Shown here: positions 45,396 through 57,575 of the stretch, piece after piece | Layout of the letters: each line of letters starts with the position of its first letter | How positions within the stretch are numbered: the first letter of the stretch is position 1 | Assembly: GCA_947568835.1 (NCBI GenBank) | Contig: OX387610.1 | Span: 2,174,501-2,238,500, forward strand | Length of the DNA: 64,000 nucleotides | Source of the DNA: Protonemura montana | Taxonomy: Eukaryota; Arthropoda; Insecta; Plecoptera; Nemouridae | Reading direction: 5' to 3' | Position numbers and translations under genes: made by a program | The notes under the pieces: generated by a model | What the model saw: only the letters and a program-made list of their open reading frames with translations | What the model was told of the DNA's origin: nothing | The model's database searches: none

Positions 45396-47037
45396 TAATT
45401 ATCCCGGCGTTTTGCAACTCAAGCTTGCTGATTCATCAAGGGTAAAAGCAGCTGTCTAATCGAGCAAATTTATAAAGTTAGTCAATCGATAATTAAATTA
45501 AAATAAAATAAAAATCATAATGAAATATCAAAATCACAATCAAAAATCACATTTTTCGACTTCTTAGTTGTCAATCGAAACAGAGGACTACTTTTTTTTC
45601 AATAATTAAGTTTTTATGACCTTTTTTAATGGTTGATTCTATGAGAAGTAGTGATGTGCCATATGCTACCAACCATGCGCCACTGGGAACAAGACTAATT
45701 AGTTATCCTGACCTGGCAGGAGCCAACAGGAAGTGATAGGTGGGGGAATAGATTAGTGGCGTCGATACGAGATTACGTTTTAGCAGCTGTAAATCTTGGC
45801 GCGGAAAACGTTGGGGGAAAAAACTACGGTGAGCAACATACAGAGAAGAAAAATCGGGGCACACCTTTTCTACCGCGGAGGTAGTTAGTGGTCGCTGGTC
45901 TGGTACACAGACTAATTATCTGGTAGCGAATCCAGGTGGGACATGAGGATGAGGATGGATTATCAACGAACCAAACTCTGGATTTAGATCTATATTTGTG
46001 ATTACTAAAATGTGCTTTAGACTTTAACCAACATTTTGAATTTGGTGTGTGATTTTTTAACATTTTCCTAATGAGATGAGATAGCCATGTTTTTCAATTC
46101 TCACTGGCATAAAGAAATACAGAATCGCACTTCTTAAAAGCATGACTACATCAGAATTAAATTTGATAAAAAATAAAAGAAATACCGTTTTTTTTTTTTT
46201 TGAAATATTTTAACCATCAAACGTTCAACATAATTTCTGCAAAACTTCAATCCTTTAATCTCGACACGCTTCCTCGAGAGGCCGAACAAGATCCGCTTGA
46301 AACTTTATTTTTCAAACGAAGACCTTTTAAGAATTCACGACAGACATTTTCTCGTATTGCGTATCGGAAAATGATTATACAATCCTTACAAACGGCACTT
46401 TCCCACCGAACAAAGCGGGGGAAATCCCGGAGGAATCAGCAAACACGAGAATGCCATGAATTTTAATGGGGTCCGAGAAAATAAGGATACACTCGAAAGT
46501 CCCGGGGAACGACGAACTTTGAAATGGTCGATTCAAGGAGTTTCAATCACGCGGCCGAACTTCAGAGAAAGCTCTGGGAAAGCTCAGGGAAAACTCAGGG
46601 AAAGCTCAGGGAAAGCTCAGGGAAAGTGCAATTGTTTCTGAATTAGATTGACCTTGCATTAGGGAGAGAAGAAGCGCCTCGTTATTGCTAATCGCCTCTC
46701 ATTTGAAGCTGATGTTACCTCGTCATTTGAAGCTGATGAACGCGTACAGTTTCTCATAGAAACCCTCCATTTGCGCGTGTGGTCGATATCGGGAGAGGGT
46801 GGGGTGGGGATGGGATGGGGTTAGGTGGGGTGAGGGTGGGGGAGATTTGTGAGCAGCGAGTGTTATATGATACGGTACAAGGGCTCTGAAGGGTCAAGTT
46901 TCTTTAAATGGGCGAGTTGAGAAGATCAAAGTTAACGGCCCGTTAAAAACTCATCTCCAAGGTCATAACCGATCAGTCACTTATATTTCCACCTTAGCTC
47001 TAAGTTAACACTGTTTCTACAAAGGGCGCTGTTGCAC
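45396..47037. other. non-coding DNA
   Basis: It contains a 12-bp repeat (GGGAAAGCTCAG, about 5 units, 46565-46628) and a G-rich block (46791-46843). Open frames at 46200-46641 are not supported. Confidence 0.4.
46791..46843 (+). promoter_or_regulatory. potential G-quadruplex
   Basis: At least eight G tracts of 3-5 bases (GGGTGGGGTGGGGATGGG and onward) about 1.7 kb upstream of the TATA-type promoter candidate at 48502. Function is inferred. Confidence 0.55.
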
Positions 47038-47039
47038 TG

Positions 47040-47455
47040 ATTGAATGGTGTCGGTGAATGAGTGGATGATGATGAGGATGATGATTAACCTAACCTAAAA
47101 TAGAAGTGAGGAGGAAATCCCGGTGCCGGCACGTAGCATACTTCTGTCGAAGAGCACCAAGGGGACCACCGGCTTCCAAAGGACGGTACAACGCGAACAA
47201 CAGGATTCCTCCACAAATCCATGCTGATCCATGGTTGATAAGCAAGGCTAGTGAAGTTACTGTACTAACTTTCATCCCTCCAACCTCTCTCACGAACAGA
47301 ACTGGTCATGTGTATGATGGTCACCCATCCAATACCTGACTCAACGCAGTGTTGCTTAACTTCCATCCCTCCAACCTCTCTCCCGAACAGAACTGGTCAT
47401 GTGTATGATGTTCACCCATCCAATACCTGACCCAGCACAGCGTTGCTTAACGTTC
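47040..47455 (-). mobile_element. 5S-derived SINE, about 2 promoter units, 3' tail shortened
   Basis: On the minus strand: two 5S-like units (box C near 47325 and 47415), then the body (complement of CCACAAATCCATGCTGATCC) down to the CATTCACCGACACCATTC tail region at 47045-47065. The GTCGTTAAAC end is missing. Confidence 0.7.
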
Positions 47456-48495
47456 GATGAACTTGATTGTTGTCAAAATATTGCTTCGATGTGAACTAAT
47501 TTTAAAAACATCTTGTCAGCGTTGTACATTTCCCAAACAAGTCAGCTGTTTTTGACGTGATGGAAATAATGACATCCTCCCCTCGAGTGCAATGCTCAAC
47601 ATTGATGGGCGTGTCTTTTAAAACAACAACTCTGCCCTCTATGGCATGAAATCGAACCATCTCACGTCACGTTCTCATCATCGTGGGTAAAATAACCACT
47701 CATGGCAATTACAAATTGGCACAATACTTCATAAAATCAGCTTCATTTTTTGTTGAAGGTGAAGCGACTGGGAAATTTTTTGGCAATTTTCCGGCGATTT
47801 TCCGGCGATTTTCCACTTCGTGTTTTGAATTAGTCGCTTTTCTTTGAAAAATGACGGTCATGACTCTGTCTAGACATCCACTAGACCGTGTTTTTGTGTG
47901 TGTGTTTTTTACGAGCTGTTTTATATTTTTTGTACCAAATTTTTTTTAGCAAACTTAAATCTCTTTTCTTTTTTTTTTTTAAGGAAAATCACATTTGCTT
48001 CTTGTGCGCTCAAAAGCTCATAAGAGAATATCATCAGTTTTCCCGTAGGTTAGTCCATCATTTTCACGCTTTTCTTCCTGCAGCCCATAAACCTTTTTAC
48101 GACATTTTCACGCGATCTCTTTTCCGCGTATTAGTTTGAAAGCTTTCGCGAAAACCATTGTTCTATTTTCCTTCCCACTGACTGGAAAAAACCGCAAGCG
48201 TTATTGAAGCTGTTTCTATAAACAAAACTACATCAAAAATATAACCAGGTCGAAAATTAAATAAAAAAAACTCTTCACAAGATATTTTCACGTTTTTGTG
48301 CGTTCTTTCTTCTTGATTTCTTGTGGCAATATTCTCTAGCCATCGCCAGACGTCATCACATCGGCTTTCAAACCAGCTGAATCGAGTGCTAATTTAATTA
48401 GATCCGCCAATTTTCCGTACCGATGCCTTTTGAAGGGCATGCATTTCCCAGGATCGGCTTCTCTCGGGAATTTTCCCGAACGTCTAGCTCAGCCT
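47456..48495. other. non-coding DNA
   Basis: No gene recognised. GGCGATTTTCC is repeated near 47796. Confidence 0.4.
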
Positions 48496-48501
48496 CTCCG
48501 C

Positions 48502-48566
48502 TATAAAGGGCGGGAAAACTCGGGAGGGAAACTCAGTGCGCGAGCGGGAAATGTAGAAGTCAGTCG
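48502..48566 (+). promoter_or_regulatory. candidate core promoter: TATA box, initiator and DPE in register
   Basis: TATAAA at 48502-48507, TCAGT initiator at 48533-48537 (A+1 at 48535) and AGTCG at 48562-48566, which is +28 to +32 and fits RGWYV. TATA-to-start spacing is 33 bp. The surroundings are GC-richer than flanking DNA. It lies 937 bp upstream of the exon 1b start codon on the same strand, so it could drive that transcript with a long or spliced leader. Confidence 0.45.
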
Positions 48567-49471
48567 CGTGCGATTTTCCGATCACCGGGTAAAACCTCGT
48601 AGCGTTTACGCGTGACGTTTTCATTCGCAAGTTTCTTCGGGAAAGTTTCTACGCTTCAACTAATTCAAAGTGTCGCAAAAACGCTTGAAAATGCTAACAA
48701 AAAATCAGCAGATTTTTCACATAGAAAAGCTTTGTGGATCATTTGCAAACAAGTACGAATCGCAATGAAAACGAAGAACAGTTTTGCTAAAAGTGCTTCA
48801 GGTTTTGACAGCCAGGGTCTTGTCAGTTTATTTTCACAAAGTTGAGGTTTAAATCGAGCAAAACTCTATCACATAAATATATTTGAACGCTGGCGTGAAT
48901 TAATCACCAAACAGAAACAGATGTTAACGAATCTATTTTTAAAAACGATTTTATATAACAAATCGGCCACGTTCCATTCACCAGCATTCCAACCAGCACT
49001 TTTTAAGAAAGCGGACGTCGAAACCTTTTAAAAACTCAATGACTCTACAGATATATTTTAATACGTGTGGTATTTTCATCATAGATCATTGTTCTAGATT
49101 TAAACAAAGTGTCCCAAAGTCAAGTTTTAGTAAGTTAGGCGTAACCGTTTGTGAATCACTGTGATACAATGTTCAGCTAAAGAGTGTTAAGTTAGCTTCT
49201 ATAATTACAGATGTGTTCAGTGTTAGTTGATGTTACTAAATGTCTATATTCTGTAATCGTGATATATTTGGGTATTAGTTGAATATTTTTTGCAATTACC
49301 AACAAAAGCTGGAGTGAATTTGTGTAGCTGCCTGTGAATCGAATTACCAGGGACGACAGGGAATTGTTGGAGTTGGGTTCTTGGAGTTGGGTTCTTGGAG
49401 TTGCTTCTGTGATAGGAGTGTTCTGAGTTGATTCGGGAGAGTGTCACCTCGTAGTGCGAGATACGGTACAG

Positions 49472-49549
49472 ATGGCTGGCAGTAAAGATGGTGAAACTCA
49501 GGAGCAACAGGCGACTGCAAAGAGAGTGACGGTTGTCTCCAACAAAGAG
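49472..49549 (+). CDS. DPP6/DPP10: first coding exon (1b) of the DPP6/10-like gene
   Basis: ATG at 49472 opens 26 codons (start MAGSKDGETQEQQ, end VVSNKE), followed by donor GAG|GTAATA. An in-frame TGA at 49424 and no nearer ATG support the start. The exon ends in phase 0, matching the acceptor at 61780, so the product would read NKE-ELVAS. It encodes the short, hydrophilic, Gln/Lys-rich cytoplasmic tail, comparable in length and position to the 19-residue variable tail of human DPP6-S. The cytoplasmic N-terminus of DPP6/10 isoforms modulates Kv4 channel gating. The exon is followed by a 12.2-kb intron with a 110-bp satellite. Confidence 0.7.
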
Positions 49550-50187
49550 GTAATACGACTATTTATTTTCAACCAGCTTCGTTTGTAGACGGACTTTTAT
49601 TTATTTCAAGAGTGTATTTCAACAAATAAGAAAAGTCTACTTTGGACTTACAAAAAAAAAAAAAAACTTAATTCGCTATGCAACAGCAACAAGTGGTAAA
49701 TGTGAGAAGAAGTTTTAGCGCTGGTTTTTTTCAGTAGCACGTTAACTAGTTAACAGATCGTTAACAGATCGTTAACAAACAAAACAAAATCGTCTGTTCG
49801 GCTGTTGCTAAGCAAATATTAAATTAAGGTACCGTTAAGTTTTTAACAAACCACTGATAATCGGGCTTAAAGGATTTTTTTTTTAATAACATACCAAAAA
49901 GCTCTTATTTCTTTGTTCGGACAGATGTAGTTTTAAAAAATATTTTTTTAAATTGAAACTATTATAGCTTTCTGGTCAAAAGAGTTCAGGTACAAATAAT
50001 TAGGTATTCCAAACAGTTTCAGTTGCTTGCAAATTAAACTTTACTGACCAAATAAATGTTTTAATTTCTTGGTACCTACCTCGAAACATCGATTACCACG
50101 GTAATCTTTGTAATCTTAGTCTACGAACCTATTTCCAATCATCATCGATCTGTTTGTCATTACTTTAATGTAATCCTTGGACCTACG
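49550..50187. other. intron sequence
   Basis: AT-rich; nothing recognised before the tandem array. Confidence 0.45.
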
Positions 50188-51395
50188 TTTAGCAACAACT
50201 ACTGCCAGACCCAACAAATTGCTTGAATATTGACCAAATAGCAATTATATCACCTGTCTCCGCTTCCTTGGTGCAGAAACAAGGCTAATACGTCAGTTTA
50301 GCAACAACTACTGCCAGACCCAACAAATTGCTTGAATATTGACAGAATAGCAATTATATAACCTGTCTCCGCTTCCTTGGTGCATAAACAAGGCTATAAT
50401 ACGTCAGTTTAGCAACAACTACTGCCAGACCCAACAAATTGCTTGAATATTGACCAAATAGCAATTATATAACCTGTCTCCGCTTCCTTGGTGCATAAAC
50501 AAGGCTATAATACGTCAGTTTAGCAACAACTACTGCCAGACCCAACAAATTGCTTGAATATTGACAGAATAGCAATTATATAACCTGTCTCCGCTTCCTT
50601 GGTGCAGAAACAAGGCTAATATGTCAGTTTAGCAACAACTACTGCCAGACCCAACAAATTGCTTGAATATTGACATAATAGCAATTATATAACCTGTCTC
50701 GTCTTCCTTGGTGCATAAACAAGGCTATAATACGTCAGTTTAGCAACAACTACTGCCAGACCCAACAAATTGCTTGAATATTGACAAAATAGCAATTATA
50801 TAACCTGTCTCCGCTTCCTTGGTGCAGAAACAAGGCTAATATGTCAGTTTAGCAACAACTACTGCCAGACCCAACAAATTGCTTGAATATTGACATAATA
50901 GCAATTATATAACCTGTCTCGTCTTCCTTGGTGCATAAACAAGGCTATAATACGTCAGTTTAGCAACAACTACTGCCAGACCCAACAAATTGCTTGAATA
51001 TTGACCAAATAGCAATTATATAATCTGTCTCCGCTTCCTTGGTGCAGAAACAAGGCTAATATGTCAGTTTAGCAACAACTACTGCCAGACCCAACAAATT
51101 GCTTGAATATTGACCAAATAGCAATTATATAACCTGTCTCCGCTTCCTTGGTGCAGAAACAAGGCTAATACGTCAGTTTAGCAACAACTACTGCCAGACC
51201 CAACAAATTGCTTGAATATTGACAGAATAGCAATTATATAACCTGTCTCCGCTTCCTTGGTGCATAAACAAGGCTAATACGTCAGTTTAGCAACAACTAC
51301 TGCCAGACCCAACAAATTGCTTGAATATTGACAAAATATCAATTATATAACCTGTCTCCGCTTTCTTGGTGCAGAAACAAGGCTAATACGTCAGT
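50188..51395. repeat. tandem repeat of about 108-111 bp, 11 units, in the DPP intron
   Basis: TTTAGCAACAACTACTGCCA recurs about every 108-111 bp. Unit types differ in GTGCAGAAAC/GTGCATAAAC and in GACCAAATA, GACAGAATA or GACATAATA. The types partly alternate, which suggests two-unit duplications. Confidence 0.93.
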
Positions 51396-52054
51396 TTTTA
51401 AAACAAAGCTGACAGTAAGAGAAGTAACTGTCACTTTGACACTCTGAGAAATGGACTTTCTTACGCCTCGGTGAAATTGTTTTCGCTTCCCACTTTTGAA
51501 ATACTTTATCAGTTTTTGTTGGCAGTAAATTATGTTGCCGGTCGGTGTTTTGCATAAATTTCTTGTGGAACTCGTATGACATTTTTTAAATTAATGTAAC
51601 ACGTATGGAAAAAAAACGCTTGAGCTGCAGATAAGTTTCTTATGCGAGTTAGCAAAATGTAAAACGCTTGAAAACGAACAAATATTCAGTTTACGGTTAA
51701 ACATTGTTATAAACCTTCTCTTGCTCTAAAGATGAGTATGTTTTGATCATTTTTTTTCAAACCGCTGTGTCCAGAAAATCTACACTACGCCAACCTGGCT
51801 GGAAGCAGTTTACAAAATGCGCGGACAGAATTTCCCATTTCCAGCTTTTTTGTTGGAACACATTGCCGTTTTTACAGCCAGGAAATAGAAAAAAAATCAA
51901 GTGGACAGATCATATCGGTAATAAATCCAGTGTCGGCTTTAACTTCAGCTTGTTTTTGCGCAAAAACTTGGGTCTCTATGCGTTTCTACAATTTTTGAGA
52001 GTTGAATTCGAACTGTTTTTGGTCTGTCTTATGATTACCGTTTTGTATAATAAT

Positions 52055-52091
<37 letters not shown>

Positions 52092-53023
52092 TATTTCTTA
52101 GCACAATTGATCGCATATTTGTGATATTAGCTCTGTCAATGCAATACAATACAATAAAATACCAAGTCAATATTATGGTTACATAATCGTATAATAATAA
52201 AGTCATTTATATAAAGTGAATACAGAAGAAGTCATTATTTAAAATAAATATATTCGTCCAAGTTATAAAAATGAGTGTGACATTAAAAAAGTTTTTAAAA
52301 TAGACGGAAAGTTATTATCATTCTTCCTTTTTTTTAATTTCATGTGGTAATTTGTTGAATAGCCAGATACCAGTGGTTGGAGGACTTTTGTGAGCACAAT
52401 TACTAAATTCTAATTTATATTTACTTTTACACCTAGATATATTATAATTGCCTGTCACAAGTCCAGCTCTTATTACATATAAAATAATATTATATAAATA
52501 TTGGCAGGTCACTGTTAAAATATTAAATTTATTAAAAAGAGGTCTGCACGAGTCCTTGTATCCTGGTCAGTGTGTCCTTGTCCTTGTGCTTGGGTCACAG
52601 CACCCGCAGGCAAATGCATGTTTTAATTTCAACTACTGAATAACAATAACACAAAATGTGCAGCATTAATTAAATTCTAGGTCTTAATTTACTTAAGAAC
52701 TGTACTATGTTAACACGTTAGGTCGATGGAATGAGGGTGAATGTAAATCAGTCTTTATCAAACATATCGACCGTTTAACCACTTTAACCGATGAATTACT
52801 GGCAGTTACTGAGGAAGAACTGGCCGCTCATATTTTGAGTGCGTTTTTTTCAAACACTATTGGACGACTAGCACTGAATTTTAGTAGGTTTATAGGCATA
52901 GCACTAATTGATCACCAATTATCAGGTTTTGTCCGATAACTAGTGCATAATTTATTATTTGTATTATCTCTTTATGAGTTCATTTGGACCATTAAATCTA
53001 AAATTTGGAAGATTATAGTAATA
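51396..53023. other. intron sequence
   Basis: An (AAT)n repeat at 52047-52090. A 147-residue frame at 51743-52186 runs into that repeat and is not supported. Nothing else recognised. Confidence 0.45.
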
Positions 53024-53356
53024 ATTCGTTATTTCTCGCGGATTACTCGCATTTGAGTCTGGTTTACACTCAATTAATCTTTATTAATGCTAACCTCAAC
53101 GATTGATAAACATGTATCGCGATATTTTGAGTCGTAATTCATTGGTGAGTTTTGCTAAAAAGGACGGCAGCAAGCGCCATCGGGTGGCACCTACCGTTAC
53201 CACGTGTTGCCAGCCTCGTTTGCTCAGCAGCAAGCGCCATCGGGTGGCACCTACCGTTACCACGTGTTGCCAGCCTCGTTAGCTCAGCAGCAAGCGCCAT
53301 CGGGTGGCACCTACCGTTACCACGTATGCCAGCCTCGTTTGCTCAGCAGAAAGTTA
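53024..53356 (+). mobile_element. element Y4 carrying a 60-bp minisatellite (3 units)
   Basis: Same left part as Y2 (TTCGTTATTTCTCGCGGATT onward) and three 60-bp units, ending CAGCAGAAAGTTAAA as in Y2. Confidence 0.72.
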
Positions 53357-53884
53357 AACATCATAGCGATGTGACTCTGATTCAACCTAGAAACCCAGTG
53401 ATTTTAATTTTGTTCACAAACCAAGACATATAAAAGGTGTTTGAAAAGTTCGAATCAGAATCGGGAAGTTGTAAGTTGACGGTGCACATCGGAAAATCTT
53501 TTCCACTGAGACCAGATTTCCTGTTGCAACCGTGAAACACTCCAGACTTTTCTTTGTGTTTTCGCCGAAGTCACAAAGAGAGAGAGATAAAACAGATCTT
53601 GATACACGTCTGGTGTCAGCTTTTAGAAAACTTTCGAATCGCAGCGGCGAGAATCAAACCAATCGGCCATAAAATCATTCGATTACATTTCCCAAGTAGT
53701 TCTCCAGTGGCTTACGGTGTGAGTCTGCAGATCTCGCAGGTCTGCAGGGCGTCACTTGGTTGCTGCCATCACGTTTTCAATTAGGCTGGATCTTGTGATT
53801 TGAATACCAACTCTAGAGTTGGGGTAAAGATGATGAGGTTGAATACGAGGTTTAAAGATTGGCTTGACTACAACCGTGTCAAAT

Positions 53885-54508
53885 ATATCGTGTGAGATAG
53901 AACCGTGTCAGATGGAACCGTGTGAGATGGAACCGTGTGAGATGGAACCGTGTCAGATGGAACCATGTCAGATGGAACCGTGTCAGATGGAACCGTGTCA
54001 GATGGAACCGTGTCAGATGGAACCGTGTCAGATGGAACCGTGTCAGATGGAACCGTGTCAGATGGAACCGTGTGAGATGGAACCGTGTCAGATGGAACCG
54101 TGTCAGATGGAACCGTGTCAGATGGAACCGTGTCAGATGGAACCGTGTCAGATGGAACCGTGTCAGATGGAACCGTGTCAGATGGAACCGTGTCAGATGG
54201 AACCGTGTCAGATGGAACCGTGTCAGATGGAACCGTGTCAGATGGAACCGTGTCAGATGGAACCGTGTCAGATGGAACCGTGTCAGATGGAACCGTGTCA
54301 GATGGAACCGTGTCAGATGGAACCGTGTCAGATGGAACCGTGTCAGATGGAACCGTGTGAGATGGAACCGTGTCAGATGGAACCGTGTCAGATGGAACCG
54401 TGTCAGATGGAACCGTGTCAGATGGAACCGTGTCAGATGGAACCGTGTCAGATGGAACCGTGTCAGATGGAACCGTGTCAGATGGAACCGTGTCAGATGG
54501 AACCTGAT
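53885..54508. repeat. 15-bp minisatellite (GATGGAACCGTGTCA)n, about 41 units
   Basis: Almost pure array with GTGTGAG variants near its ends. Because 15 is a multiple of 3, frames of 209-246 codons are open on both strands. They are repeat shadows, not genes. Confidence 0.97.
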
Positions 54509-55624
54509 TCAAGTGTTCGACTGGTGTTTTGTGTCGGGTTGTTTAGCCTGATGGAAGACTTTACTCCTAATTTAATACATTTATTATATCTTTTAATTGC
54601 ATAGCAATAATTATAATAATTATAATAATTATAATAATTTTTATTGGCCCTGATTGATTATGTAAGGAGAGTTTGAATTAGTCATTACAAAAAATAATAA
54701 ATTTACAATTAATACAGGTATGTGCATTAAAATTTTACAAACACAATCAAATACATTAACATGGTTTACATATTCAAATCATGGTCAGTGATTCGGAATC
54801 AAGGTTGATTTTACAAACTCAGGAAGGTAAAAGCATTTTACCTTTAAATGTAAAAGCATTTTTACAACACAGAATATTACAAAAAATTCATCCAGCAAAA
54901 TGTGGCCATTAACTCAAAATGTTTCCAATGTAATAAAGGAATTAGGAACGTAGTAACATTAAAGTTAAACATTGAAGTTAAACATTGAAGTTAAACATTG
55001 AAGTTAAACACGAAGTTGTTATCTCTCTTCGTTACCTAACTTATAAATGAAGTAAAACGACGGGAATTCGTAACAAGCAATAACTCAAAACGTAGCGCCG
55101 TAAAAGTGTCATGACAATGCCTGCTGTCTCGATTCCCACTTTTCCCTGAGGAGGGTAATCCTGGATCGGGACCACGCGTTTCCTGGAAGAAGCGGGAAAA
55201 TTTGGAGCCTGCTGGTTTGAAGATAAAAAAGTTGTGAAGCCTCGGGTTATGAAACTAGCCTCTGCACAAATGAAGAGGCAGGGAATTCTTGTTATTCCAC
55301 ATTCATTTTAGTTGGTTTATTTCTTTCGAAGCTATTTCATCTTTCGATTTGCTATTTGGTAAGAAGCTGGTGTTTAAATCAACACTTACACGACTGTGAA
55401 GTGAGGTCGACATCTTGAAGAAATTTAATAAAGATTGTTTTGCCTGCACTTGAAAGTAAAGTCACCAGTCGAGACTGTTTTGATATCTTACTTGGTCTTC
55501 GTGAGCTTCTTTCTTCTTCTGTAAGCGTCGAAAAAGGCAATAAAACTTTGTTCAAGATTACAGTTTTTACTCTAATAATAGTTCAGTTGGATAGCAAAAA
55601 TATTTTTAAAGTAAAGTTGATTTG
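54509..55624. other. intron sequence
   Basis: A 15-bp repeat (AACATTGAAGTTAA) at about 54968-55012 and an (ATAATT)n tract near 54612. No gene seen. Confidence 0.4.
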
Positions 55625-56081
55625 CATTATTATTATTATTATTATTATTTGTGGTGTTTAACAACGCACTGTTTTGACATCTGACCATGCGGCACTGGTC
55701 TAATGGCGTCGGTGAATGAGTGGATGATGATGAGGACGATGATGAACCTAACCTAGCCTAGAAGGGAGGAGGGGAAACCCGGTGCCGGCAGAAAGCCTAC
55801 TCCTGTCGAAAAGCACCAAGGGGACCATCGGCTTGACGTCCCTTCCGAAGGACGGTACAACGCGAACAACAGGATTCCTCCACAAATCCATGCTGTCGAG
55901 AGGTTGATAAGCAAGGCGAGTGAAGTTGCTGTACTAACTTTCATCCCTCCAACCTCTCTTCCGAACAGAACTGGTCATGTGCATAATGGTCACCCATTCA
56001 ATACCTGACTCAGCGCAGTGTTGCTTAACTTCGGTGATCTAACGAGAACCGGTGTTTCCAACACGCCAAACCGTTCGGTGT
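55625..56081 (-). mobile_element. complete 5S-derived SINE, single promoter unit (minus strand)
   Basis: Same layout as the 45.0 kb copy in reverse: 5S-like head at 56081-55985, body, hairpin region CGTCCCTTCCGAAGGACG, tail ending near 55651, and an (ATT)n tract at 55625-55650 as its 3' microsatellite tail. Confidence 0.8.
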
Positions 56082-57492
56082 TGTTGATTTGCAAAATGAT
56101 TGCAACCATGAGTTATATTTTGTAATTTTTTGTGGTTTTTCTGCTTCATAAAGTTGTTTATTTGCTATACGGGTGGTTAATTTTGTTTTTCGCTTTACTT
56201 TGCAAAATGTATGACCCATGCAAATCTAAACCTAGAAGCATCAACAACACGATGCACCCGCTGGACAAAACACGTCACAGAGATTCGAACTCGGATCATC
56301 CGCTGACCGCACCCTCATAGAATCCAGGATTTAATTCTAGAAATGCATCCTCCGGTTAGTCAGCCATTACTCATGGCTAAATATACTCATTGCAAGGAAC
56401 TAATTTGTTATGCAGTTTATCAGTCATTTGGGAATTCACCTTGTTAGCAGAGATGTATAAGTAGGTACAATCATATCTAAAATGACAAATATTTAAGTAC
56501 GGAATCAACTCAATGATCATTTGTAAACAGTATTAATTCGGTGGATGCCTAATTGAAATTTAGGCGTCACGTTCATGAGCAAAGTTTGGCTAAAGTTTGG
56601 CGTGATTCTGTTATTTTGTTTGCGTTTCAATTCTGTATCTACGCACCGGTTGCGTTCGCATAAAGTGCGTGTAGGCGTGGCTTCAATTAATGTCGATGGT
56701 AAACTCTATTTGAACTTTGACATGTGATTAAATCAGCCACAATATTTGATTCATGGGACGCTGTTCATCTGCAATTATTTCTAAGTTCCAATTTTTTCAG
56801 TAGTTCGTTAAGAACCTAACAGTCTGTTAATTCGTTATTTACTTGGCAACAGCTAATCACAAAATAGGTATTTACTTAACGAACCAGCCCTTAGCTGCAG
56901 CCGTCTACGAGTCTCCCCGATATAGGTTTCCCTCGCTTATAAACGGGGTTTTTATTCTAAAAAGTATCTTCGAAACTAGGGATCATAAATACATTTTAAA
57001 TTTTATTCAATTAGGTAATTGCCCTTAAGTTACGGTTGGTAAAATAAATATTATCTTTGTAAATACCATGCCAGATATCAGGTTTATTGGGATAATCACT
57101 CTAATAAATAATCCATAGCAGGAATAAACCTTATATCAAAGTACCCTGTCGTATATGCAGACCACTCTCGGTCAAATTCCTGGCCAGCATTGTCTTTTGC
57201 CCATCGGACGCTACTCTCAGAGGAATATGAAGATCAAACAATTCCGGGGAGACGAGGCTAAGGGATGTTTGCATAGTTTCAATGGAGGGCCAGTGTCGGC
57301 CCTGTAACACTTAACTGAGTTAGTAGCTTGCAGTCTGGTCGTTAGGACCGAACAGTGGCGTTGGTTAAGAAGTTTGGTCACACGGCTTGGGTGTCAGATG
57401 AAAATCATGCATCCGAGCTTTGTTTTAATGGAACATTCCAACCGGCTCTAATTGCTATCTCCAAGATTGATCTCAGGGAAACTTTCCCGTTT
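56082..57492. other. intron sequence
   Basis: A B-box-like GAGTTCGAATCTC (minus strand) near 56280 suggests a tRNA-like remnant, but the rest of a tRNA fold is not visible. No gene seen. Confidence 0.35.
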
Positions 57493-57575
57493 GAGTATCA
57501 ATTTTTGAGACGGTTATAGTGTTCATGGTAATAAAATACCTTGCGCATAGCAAGCGTTTGCAATTTAAATCAGAT
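57493..57575 (+). mobile_element. tRNA-like palindromic element P, right arm only
   Basis: TTTTTGAGACGGTTATAGTG and GCAAGCGTTTGCAATTTAAA match the outer arm of the full copies. No core is present. Confidence 0.55.

Noticed and set aside
53864..54604. Open frames of 209-246 codons (QMEPC, VPSDT and similar repeats)
   Set aside because: The 15-bp satellite has a period divisible by 3, so stop-free frames are automatic.
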